Shown: positions 1 through 4,472 of the stretch, one piece after another
How the letters are laid out: each line of letters starts with the position of its first letter
Numbering within the stretch: the stretch's first letter is position 1
Assembly: GCA_003158115.1 (NCBI GenBank)
Contig: PMGM01000026.1
Location: 1-5,190, forward strand
DNA from: Methanobacterium sp.
GTDB taxonomy: Archaea; Methanobacteriota; Methanobacteria; Methanobacteriales; Methanobacteriaceae
Reading direction: 5' to 3'
Length of the DNA stretch: 5,190 nucleotides
Notes under the pieces: generated by a model
Database searches by the model: none
What the model was told of the DNA's origin: nothing
The model's input: only the letters and a program-made list of their open reading frames with translations
Position numbers and translations under genes: made by a program

Positions 1-70
1 TAAAAAAAAACATGTCTGACAAGTTAAAGAAACTTAAACTATGCTATTTCCGATATTTAATAAAACATGA

Positions 71-127
71 TTAAAATGTGTATAATAATTACATTAATTA
101 ATAAATTTTTTTTTATTCACATTTTAA
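71..127. repeat. 10-bp inverted repeat enclosing a T9 tract
   Basis: TTAAAATGTG at 71-80 is the exact reverse complement of CACATTTTAA at 118-127; the 37-base loop contains nine T in a row (106-114). The arms are AT-rich and the loop is long, so chance is possible. If transcribed on the plus strand, the T9 tract would act as an archaeal terminator for a gene lying left of the window. No protein-coding content is visible. Confidence 0.3.
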
Positions 128-211
128 CTATCCCGGCAATTTATAATTGAATTTTATTCTTGAATATCACATCAAACTCAATATACTTTTCAAAATGTTG
201 CTATTATATTC

Positions 212-330
212 AACTATAAAAAAAATAGTTTGTAAATGGGAGGCGGGCAGGGAATATATCCCTTTCAATATAATTAAGCGAAAAACTATTTGTAATAATT
301 AGAAATTGAGTAAAACATTCCCTACCCAAT
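212..330 (-). ncRNA. Candidate structured RNA with competing helices and a possible pseudoknot
   Basis: This is a GC-rich island in very AT-rich DNA. Visible complementary arms are: AACTAT (212-217) with ATAGTT (225-230); AAATAGTTT (223-231) with AAACTATTT (283-291), 9 of 9; GGGCAGGGAAT (245-255) with ATTCCCTACCC (317-327), 10 of 11; and AGGGA (249-253) with TCCCT (259-263). The first two helices share an arm, as do the last two. The second and third cross each other in pseudoknot topology. The single mismatch in the 11-bp helix is C-A on the plus strand but becomes a G-U wobble on the minus strand, which favours a minus-strand transcript. On that strand a T8 tract (225-218) would be the terminator and TATA-like sequence lies upstream (337-358). 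It shares the histone gene's direction but lies about 240 bases past that gene's end. No known RNA family is recognised; it could instead be a mobile-element remnant. Confidence 0.35.
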
Positions 331-336
331 TATTAT

Positions 337-358
337 ATTATATAATTGAGGTATATAC
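337..358 (-). promoter_or_regulatory. Possible TATA elements for the candidate RNA
   Basis: Read on the minus strand, the TATA-like strings GTATATAC (358-351) and TTATATAAT (345-337) lie about 25 bases upstream of, respectively, position 328 and about position 315. Position 328 is right at the start of the GGGTAGGGAAT arm. Spacing fits an archaeal promoter, but such strings are common in AT-rich DNA, so this is weak support. Confidence 0.2.
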
Positions 359-527
359 AATTTGTCATTTTTAATCATGATTTTTTTTGATTAATTCAAG
401 AATTTAATTATAAAGCTTTTTGGAACCATTTAGGGGAATAAAAAAACAAATCTACATTCCAATAAACATCCGTAGATAAAATCATTATTTTGTAATTATA
501 TTTATTAATTTATAAATGGATTTCAAT

Positions 528-551
528 AAAAAAGAGATAATTAAAAAAAAA
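528..551 (-). terminator. Double T-run terminator of the histone gene
   Basis: On the minus strand, T9 (551-543) begins 21 bases after the histone stop codon and is followed by T6 (533-528). Archaeal RNA polymerase terminates at such oligo-T tracts without needing a hairpin, and none is evident here. Position and orientation fit a monocistronic histone transcript. Confidence 0.6.
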
Positions 552-572
552 TAGTATATAATTTAATAAATT

Positions 573-782
573 CTATGCTGAGTTTTTAAGAGCTAATTGG
601 ATATCTACAGCTTTAACAGTTGTTCTTTTAGCATGTTTTGCGAGTATATATGCTTGTTTTGAGATATCTTCCCCATACTCTTCTAAAACTTTTGCTAAAG
701 TTTCTTTTGCATCTTCGCTAACTCTTTTTGCACCAGCATTTTTTAATATTCTTCCTACTGGAGCTAATGGTAGTTCACTCAT
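573..782 (-). CDS. Archaeal histone (HMf family)
   Basis: A 69-residue DNA-binding protein with a single histone fold. Such proteins dimerise, wrap DNA and stack into extended archaeal nucleosomes. The length and whole sequence match the HMfA/HMfB type: N-terminal [15 protein letters not shown], the loop-1 arginine R20 with R11, the glycine G17 needed for stacking, H50 at the dimer-dimer interface, and the second loop R53-T54-T55 with D60 as salt-bridge partner. Compared with HMfB, the loop lysine before the threonine is T54, and V59 and Q62 replace two acidic residues on the last helix. ATG at 782 is chosen because GGTGAT lies 5 bases upstream and the protein then begins just as its relatives do. 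It has its own promoter (818-829) and T-run terminators, so it is probably monocistronic and highly expressed. Family certain; which paralog in the genome is not determinable here. Confidence 0.97.
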   Translation of the reverse strand: MSELPLAPVGRILKNAGAKRVSEDAKETLAKVLEEYGEDISKQAYILAKHAKRTTVKAVDIQLALKNSA

Positions 783-787
783 AATTT

Positions 788-793
788 ATCACC
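788..793 (-). promoter_or_regulatory. Ribosome binding site of the histone gene
   Basis: Minus-strand GGTGAT (793-788) complements the 3' end of archaeal 16S rRNA and sits 5 bases before the ATG at 782, fixing that start. Confidence 0.75.
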
Positions 794-817
794 ATATATA
801 GTTTATTTTCCAGTTGA

Positions 818-829
818 TTTAAATATATT
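818..829 (-). promoter_or_regulatory. TATA box of the histone gene
   Basis: Minus-strand AATATATTTAAAT-like sequence lies about 36-47 bases upstream of the histone ATG. Transcription would then begin near 797-803, leaving a 15-20 base leader that contains the GGTGAT site. An alternative TATATA string at 794-803 is too close to the start codon to serve. Confidence 0.5.
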
Positions 830-1009
830 GGATTTTAAAGGTTTTTTAAACAAATATAAACTTCTTATACTCTTTAGATTATTATTACAAAAATAGACTA
901 AAAATTTAATTTAAATCGGATTAGTATTTAATTTAAGGAAAGTGAAGAATTTTAGAGTTTTATTCTAATTATAAATATCTTTAATTTTAGTATGATCAAT
1001 AATAATTTT

Positions 1010-1018
1010 AAAAAAAAA
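1010..1018 (-). terminator. T9 terminator after the adhesin remnant
   Basis: On the minus strand a run of nine T starts 16 bases after the TAA stop of the adhesin remnant (1035-1037). It is a typical archaeal oligo-T terminator, evidently left from when the gene was intact. Confidence 0.55.
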
Positions 1019-1034
1019 TGGGGAAAAGTTTAGT

Positions 1035-1738
1035 TTACCTTTTTAGTTTAGGTATTATTGATCCGCTCACAATCATCAGAATTGCTAATATAAATCCTGC
1101 AATTGGTACACCCGTATGTTGTAATGATATTTTAGTGGTTTCTGCGATTAAAGTATTTGTAGAATTATTTATTGCATTTTTTCCACTATTACCTAATACA
1201 TTGATGGATACTAATGTAAATGGGCTATTTAACAAATTATTTTGATTAATAGCTGTTAAGTGTAGCAATGTTAGTCATAGCTGTTCCAGCTACAGAAGTT
1301 GTAGGAGTAGCAAATAGTATTAACTTTGCACTGGTACCATTTGCAAGGGTTCCAACATTCCATATTCCTGTCACATTGTTATAGGTGCCCTGAGTTGATG
1401 AATAACCATTAAAAGTTAAACCAGTTGGGATCACTTCTTTTACTTGAATATCTGTAGCAGTATTTGGACCATTATTTGTAGCAGTTATTGTTTAATTGAA
1501 TGTTTCACCTACTTTAGGCGAGTTATTACTAGTTGTACTATTCAATACCACATTAGCTGCTGAGGGTATAGATATAATTGCACTAACTTTATCGTTTGTA
1601 TTAAGTAATATTACATTTTTAGTTACAGTTGTATCGGTTAAATTTGCTGTAGGTGTAACAAAAGTTCTAATGTTGCACTTTCACCACTAGCTAAAGTTTG
1701 TACATTCTATACTTCAGTTGCTTGGTTGTGCGGTTTTT
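1035..1738 (-). pseudogene. 3' remnant of a DUF11-repeat adhesin-like surface protein, multiply disabled
   Basis: Read on the minus strand, the fragment encodes the end of one DUF11 (conserved repeat) domain, one further DUF11 domain and a C-terminal anchor: a hydrophobic helix (VPIAGFILAILMIVSG) followed by the basic tail PKLKR. Intact relatives are large secreted, membrane-anchored surface proteins of Methanobacteriales. Damage in order: homology starts abruptly near 1738; TAG at 1709-1707 stands where the paired repeat has TGG (EV-stop-NVQTL against GIWNVGTL); a frameshift lies near 1667-1676, best explained as a small deletion within a repeated ACATTA; TAA at 1494-1492 interrupts GETFN-stop-TITATNNGP; and an extra base near 1256-1259 shifts MTNIATL away from TAINQNNLLNS. 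The anchor and stop (1035) remain in good order and a terminator follows. No promoter or start is left, so it cannot make the original protein. Two open segments (1434-1246 and 1268-1035) could be mistaken for separate small genes. Confidence 0.88.
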
Positions 1739-1818
1739 ATGTAGCAAACATTGAATCCTAGGAATAATATAACATACTCCAATTATCAATTCTTACTTTA
1801 CAATCATATAACATTTTT

Positions 1819-1844
1819 AAGAATTCTTGTGATATTTTTCACAA
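1819..1844. repeat. Short palindrome and adjoining hairpin
   Basis: AAGAATTCTT (1819-1828) is a perfect 10-base palindrome, overlapping a 6-bp hairpin TTGTGA/TCACAA (1827-1832 with 1839-1844, 6-base loop). It lies between the truncated end of the adhesin remnant and the promoter of the next gene. It could be an operator or chance; no function is assigned. Confidence 0.2.
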
Positions 1845-1935
1845 AAAGTTATTTATAATGAATTAGTGTATCATGTATTGTGAATATGATAATTAATATT
1901 ATAATTTGAAGTACATGAATATAAAAAAACTTAAC

Positions 1936-1943
1936 TTATATAA
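1936..1943 (+). promoter_or_regulatory. TATA box of the 88-residue gene
   Basis: TTATATAA lies 41-48 bases upstream of the ATG at 1985 and is preceded by an A-rich stretch that could serve as the TFB recognition element. A start of transcription around 1961-1967 would leave a leader of roughly 20 bases containing the GGAGG site. Confidence 0.5.
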
Positions 1944-1972
1944 TAACCCATATAATAACTAAAAGAAATCAT

Positions 1973-1977
1973 GGAGG
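1973..1977 (+). promoter_or_regulatory. Strong ribosome binding site of the 88-residue gene
   Basis: GGAGG at 1973-1977, 7 bases before the ATG at 1985; a near-ideal Shine-Dalgarno match which supports this short frame as a real gene. Confidence 0.75.
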
Positions 1978-1984
1978 ATATAAA

Positions 1985-2251
1985 ATGGCAATAAAACTAA
2001 AATTATTTAGAATATTTGCAGATAAAGATATTTCGTACATTATTGGTCAAGAGGATAAAGAATTCCATGATTCTTATGGTGGATTTTTCTCAAAAGATGA
2101 CCCAGAAGAAACCATGATAGACTCTATGTTATTACATAAAGGGTCTGATCAATTATTAGAAATAATATATAAAAGTGGAAAAAACAGGTTATTAAATCTT
2201 AGGCTAATCGAAAGTTATCATTATAAGGAATATTCAAGGGAAAATGATTAA
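1985..2251 (+). CDS. Hypothetical protein, 88 residues, unrecognised
   Basis: I do not recognise a family. The protein has no cysteine, no signal peptide and no membrane segment, so it is probably cytoplasmic. It starts with a short alternating basic/hydrophobic stretch (MAIKLKLFRIF) that looks like a beta strand. Then follow an acidic, aromatic-rich middle (residues 23-46, including a YGGFF motif and DDPEET) and a second hydrophobic/basic half (LLEIIYKSGKNRLLNLRLI, about 58-75). It ends in a charged tail rich in tyrosine and glutamate. The start is firm: GGAGG 7 bases upstream and a TATA box at the right distance. It stands alone, more than 240 bases from the decayed adhesin and 427 bases before the next gene, so it is probably a single-gene transcript. 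Expression signals make it a likely real gene; function unknown. Confidence 0.75.
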   Translation: MAIKLKLFRIFADKDISYIIGQEDKEFHDSYGGFFSKDDPEETMIDSMLLHKGSDQLLEIIYKSGKNRLLNLRLIESYHYKEYSREND

Positions 2252-2678
2252 CAGAAAGTTCTACACACAATCTATATGGGAGTTCACTGATTTAAATTTG
2301 TAAAATATTTAACTGATACTAAAACTTTAAATAAACATTTAGATTGAATAGTGTAATGGCGATTATTTTATATAAATCTGTCTTAATTTAACTATTTATC
2401 AACTCCTTTTTATATAAATGGTTATTTTGATTAAAATAAATTAATTGTGATTCTTTAACAAGGTAAAAATACCCTCTTTTGAATTATTTCTAATTTTATT
2501 TTTAATATCAATATTTTAATAAAATGAAGAAGATAAAAATAATGATAACCATTTAATTGGAGTTTACCATTCAAAATGATAATAAATAATAGAGTTTTAA
2601 TTATCCAGGTTAAAACATTAAAATAACTTAGATTAAGAGTAGTTTATTATTTAGATTAAAAGAAGGAGATAATTTTCT
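2252..2678. other. Gene-free AT-rich stretch between the 88-residue gene and the bPH2 gene
   Basis: No convincing frame on either strand. T-rich runs near 2405-2411 and 2477-2507 could terminate the preceding gene. An 11-bp inverted repeat (TAAATGGTTAT at 2415-2425, ATAACCATTTA at 2545-2555) is separated by 119 bases. A promoter for the gene at 2679 should lie at the right end, but no clear TATA box stands out; TTAAAATAAC-like sequence near 2617-2627 is the best of several weak choices. Confidence 0.6.
2415..2555. repeat. 11-bp inverted repeat, 119-base spacer
   Basis: TAAATGGTTAT (2415-2425) is the exact reverse complement of ATAACCATTTA (2545-2555). The arms lie in gene-free DNA and bracket T-rich sequence. 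They could be termini of a small decayed element or chance in AT-rich DNA; no flanking target duplication was seen. Confidence 0.2.
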
Positions 2679-3257
2679 ATGAATCGAACAATTAAAAATT
2701 CACATCCTGGAGAAAGGGTTTTATTTAGTACAAGACCAAGATTTTCACAGAGTGTTGCATCTGCATATTTAAGATTGATAATATTATTTTTATTATTATA
2801 CTTCTTTACTACCATAATTAGGTATTTGGCTGCAATACAAACACAAATATCAACATTATTGACCATTCCATTTGTTGAATGGTCAACAGATGTACTTCTA
2901 CTGATAATTATTCTTCTGTTTTTATCATTAATCTGGACATATCTATCCTGGAAATCAACATGTTATATCCTTACTAATAAAAGGGTAATGATTAAAAGCG
3001 GTGTTATCAGTAAAAAAAATGTTTACATGCATTTCAATAAAATTCAAGATATACAAGTATCGCAGGGATTTACACAGAGAATATCCTCAGCTGGTGATAT
3101 AGAAATATTCGGTGGACGCGATAGAACCAGTTTAATACTAGAAAACATTCCGAATCCTGATAAATTTGAAGACTTGTTAAATCAAAAAATTGAGAATGTA
3201 ACTCAGGATTATGAAACTCACCAACCAAAAGATTTACGGGATGAAAGGTATCAATAA
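2679..3257 (+). CDS. Membrane protein with bPH2 (DUF304, YdbS/YdbT-like) domain
   Basis: A 192-residue protein with two membrane helices (about residues 28-50 and 68-91) followed by a cytoplasmic bacterial-pleckstrin-homology-type domain (about 92-172). The domain is recognised by the hallmark beta-strand pattern YILTNKRVMIKSGVISKK, then HFNKIQDIQVSQGF, GDIEIFGG and a closing NIPNPDKFEDLLNQK helix. A charged tail of about 20 residues follows. The layout matches small archaeal and bacterial YdbS-like proteins, usually about 150-200 residues long, whose exact role is not established. The start is supported by AAGGAGA at 2664-2669 with about 10 bases to ATG; the N-terminal HPGERVLFSTRP is also typical of the family. 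The next zinc-ribbon reading frame begins 39 bases after the stop with no terminator between, so co-transcription is likely. Family confident; function not. Confidence 0.88.
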   Translation: MNRTIKNSHPGERVLFSTRPRFSQSVASAYLRLIILFLLLYFFTTIIRYLAAIQTQISTLLTIPFVEWSTDVLLLIIILLFLSLIWTYLSWKSTCYILTNKRVMIKSGVISKKNVYMHFNKIQDIQVSQGFTQRISSAGDIEIFGGRDRTSLILENIPNPDKFEDLLNQKIENVTQDYETHQPKDLRDERYQ

Positions 3258-3284
3258 ACTATTATAACCTTTCAATTATTACCC

Positions 3285-3292
3285 GGATGTGA
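3285..3292 (+). promoter_or_regulatory. Ribosome binding site of the broken zinc-ribbon gene
   Basis: GGATGTGA, 4 bases before ATG 3297, is one mismatch from the archaeal consensus GGAGGTGA and identical to the site of the intact paralog at 3571-3578. It marks ATG 3297 as the ancestral start even though that frame now stops after 24 codons. Confidence 0.6.
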
Positions 3293-3296
3293 AGTC

Positions 3297-3523
3297 ATGT
3301 TTTTCCAAATTGTGGAACAGAAAATCCATCTAATGTTAAATTTTGTAATGAGTGTGGTAATAATTTACTAAATAACAATATTAAAAAAAAAGGACAAGAA
3401 GATAAGAAGAATATAGTCATATGGATTATAATCCCTATTATTCTTATTATGGGATTTTTGTTTCACCAGTACTTAACTGCCATAATAGCAGCAAGTGTAA
3501 TTATATTTGCAATGAAACGATAA
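3297..3523 (+). pseudogene. Frameshifted zinc-ribbon membrane protein gene
   Basis: From the ATG at 3297 the frame stops after 24 codons. Adding one base near 3304 restores a 75-residue protein that begins MFCPNCGTENPSNVKFCNEC, the same CxxC...CxxC zinc ribbon as the intact paralog downstream, where the codon TGT is complete. The corrected product continues with a basic linker (NNNIKKKGQEDKK) and two hydrophobic stretches (NIVIWIIIPIILIMGFLF and LTAIIAASVIIFAM), ending at TAA 3521-3523. It would therefore be a small membrane protein with a cytoplasmic zinc ribbon. The frame after the lesion is otherwise clean, so the loss is recent, or a sequencing or assembly error (it follows a T run), or programmed shifting. 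No in-frame start exists between the upstream TGA and the zinc ribbon. It sits 39 bases after the bPH2 gene, probably in one transcript. Confidence 0.8.
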
Positions 3524-3570
3524 AACCATAATATTCAATAAAACTTGTATAACTTTCCAATTAATTATCA

Positions 3571-3578
3571 GGATGTGA
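3571..3578 (+). promoter_or_regulatory. Ribosome binding site of the double-zinc-ribbon gene
   Basis: GGATGTGA with a 4-base gap to ATG 3583; same site and spacing as in the broken paralog at 3285-3292, which supports this start. Confidence 0.6.
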
Positions 3579-3582
3579 AGTC

Positions 3583-4128
3583 ATGTTTTGTCCAAATTGT
3601 GGAACAGAAAATCCTCCTAATGCTAAATTTTGTTACGAATGCGGTATTAATCTATTAAATAGTATTAAAGTTGACAAAGCAGATATCTACAAGGATCCTG
3701 TTGATGATATGAATATTAATATCAGTCATGGAGACGAATCAGAATCAAATATCGCGCAGAAAGAATCAGAAGATACTGATAATAAATCTGATAATACTGA
3801 GAATGAATCTCCTGGTTCAAAGAATAATTGTATTATCTGTAAAGCTGGTGAAATGATACCTATGGTTCATAAGGGATCCTTGGGGTTTGGAATTAAAAAT
3901 ACTTTGGAATGTAATAATTGTGGTGCTGTTTTCGAGAAGAAGGGACAGAAATATAAGTTATCCAAAGTAAATGATACCAACCAACCACTATGGATTAGAT
4001 ATGGGCATCAAACCCTTAATGAAGATGAATGGACAAGGATTGGTGATGGTGGTATTTCTGATGTTGAGCAGCAAAAAATTAATCAAGAAAAGATTGATGA
4101 ACTTGACAACTACAAGCAACATAATTAA
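3583..4128 (+). CDS. Double zinc-ribbon protein of unknown function
   Basis: A 181-residue soluble protein. An N-terminal zinc ribbon has C3-P-N-C6 and C17-Y-E-C20, followed by the usual glycine. A long acidic, serine/asparagine-rich linker without hydrophobic residues (about 32-80) is probably disordered. A second zinc-binding pair set follows, C83-I-I-C86 and C110-N-N-C113, spaced 23 residues apart. The C-terminal part contains WIRYGHQTLNEDEW and GDGGISDVEQQ, ending in a charged helix. No membrane segment or signal peptide. Zinc-ribbon proteins of this build are numerous in Methanobacteriales and mostly uncharacterised; binding to protein or nucleic acid is possible but not shown. It lies 59 bases after the broken paralog, in the same direction, and may share a transcript with the bPH2 gene. 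The first 25 or so residues are nearly those of the paralog, the rest is not. Confidence 0.88.
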   Translation: MFCPNCGTENPPNAKFCYECGINLLNSIKVDKADIYKDPVDDMNINISHGDESESNIAQKESEDTDNKSDNTENESPGSKNNCIICKAGEMIPMVHKGSLGFGIKNTLECNNCGAVFEKKGQKYKLSKVNDTNQPLWIRYGHQTLNEDEWTRIGDGGISDVEQQKINQEKIDELDNYKQHN

Positions 4129-4454
4129 AATAGAATTAAAAAGTATAGCTGTGCTAATTTTGAGAATATCAAAAGATAATTTATGACAAAAACTCAGACT
4201 GTAAGTTAAGATATACAACCAAATTTTACATATTTATAAGTTTAATAAGATCACCTAGAAATTAAAATAGGAATGAATTTCATTAGAAATTAGCGCACAC
4301 TGTCTAACTGAGAGTAGAAAGTACTAATGTTTATCGATTCAAAAAACATAAAGCATTATGTGAGGTTTATTTCATCCCCCCAAGGATCAGGGATTTGGGA
4401 CCAGTAAAACTATCGAAGCAAGAAAATACACAAATTATAACGATTCAGCAGCAG
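4129..4454. other. Stretch between the zinc-ribbon gene and the convergent glycosyltransferase
   Basis: No assured gene. The left half is AT-rich and looks non-coding. The right half (about 4300-4454) is richer in GC and has an unexplained open plus-strand frame (separate entry). A small hairpin-like pair CCCAA/TTGGG lies at 4379-4383 and 4395-4399. An A6 tract at 4341-4346 would be a T6 on the minus strand and, with that pair, could end the glycosyltransferase transcript. Confidence 0.5.
4146..4161 (+). terminator. Weak terminator after the zinc-ribbon gene
   Basis: A 4-bp hairpin TAGC/GCTA (4146-4149, 4153-4156) is followed by ATTTT, 17 bases past the stop codon. Stem and T run are both short, so it is only a possible end of the plus-strand transcript. 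Confidence 0.25.
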
Positions 4455-4472
4455 TTACCTAAATTTGAATAA
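4308..4472 (+). pseudogene. Possible C-terminal gene remnant, open frame without a start
   Basis: A plus-strand frame is open for 54 codons from the in-frame TAA at 4305-4307 to TAA at 4470-4472. It reads as fairly protein-like: VYRFKKHKALCEVYFIPPR, then IRDLGPVKLSKQENTQII, then TIQQQLPKFE. It has no ATG or GTG start near its beginning and no ribosome binding site, so if real it is the tail of a gene whose front was lost. A T6 tract directly follows its stop (4473-4478), as after a normal archaeal gene. Its end overlaps the end of the convergent glycosyltransferase by 18 bases. I do not recognise the family; a transposase or other mobile-gene remnant is one guess. It may equally be chance. 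Confidence 0.25.

Larger units (their letters stand above)
1..572. other. Gene-free AT-rich stretch left of the histone gene
   Basis: No reading frame of convincing length or codon character is present on either strand. The stretch is extremely AT-rich apart from a GC-rich island near 238-262 and its partner near 317-327 (described separately). It also holds several T or A tracts (A9 at 2-10, T9 at 106-114, T8 at 381-388), a 10-bp inverted repeat (71-80 with 118-127) and a 10-base palindrome at 373-382. Short inverted arms ATCTAC/GTAGAT lie at 450-455 and 472-477. The tracts could be terminators of genes outside the window or of the histone transcript. For an archaeon this is a long gap, which makes a non-coding RNA plausible. 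Confidence 0.7.
3258..3690 (+). repeat. Tandem duplication of leader plus zinc-ribbon coding start
   Basis: The segment starting near 3258 (leader, ATG at 3297 and first about 30 codons) is repeated from near 3541 (ATG at 3583). The 40 or so bases before each ATG are clearly similar, ending in the identical GGATGTGAAGTCATGTTTT. The first 25 or so codons differ at only a few bases, apart from one missing base in the first copy. Beyond codon 30 the two genes are unrelated (membrane hairpin against acidic linker plus second zinc ribbon). This indicates paralogs sharing a mobile N-terminal module with its upstream region. Confidence 0.75.

Noticed and set aside
12..74. Small plus-strand frame starting MSDKLKKLKL, 20 codons
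   Set aside because: No ribosome binding site, very short, A9 tract directly before the ATG; chance is likely.
1..572. Replication origin
   Set aside because: AT-rich and full of short inverted repeats, but no repeated origin-recognition-box motif and no cdc6/orc1 gene nearby.
1018..1245. Plus-strand 75-codon open frame
   Set aside because: It lies antisense to the adhesin remnant, whose minus-strand frame has clear homology (anchor helix, DUF11). No ribosome binding site of its own; its ATG sits in the A9 tract that terminates the opposite gene.
1496..1690. Plus-strand 64-codon open frame
   Set aside because: Antisense shadow of the DUF11 region of the pseudogene; no start signals.
2651..2866. 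Minus-strand 71-codon open frame
   Set aside because: Opposite the well-supported bPH2 gene, including its start and ribosome binding site.
3971..4218. Two overlapping open frames (plus 3971-4186, minus 3988-4218)
   Set aside because: Both overlap the end of the double-zinc-ribbon gene in other frames and show no domain or start signal; their hydrophobicity arises from AT-rich codons.
4327..4407. Small plus-strand frame starting MFIDSKNIKHY, 26 codons
   Set aside because: No ribosome binding site at normal distance and it competes with the longer open frame 4308-4472 in another phase; not enough support.
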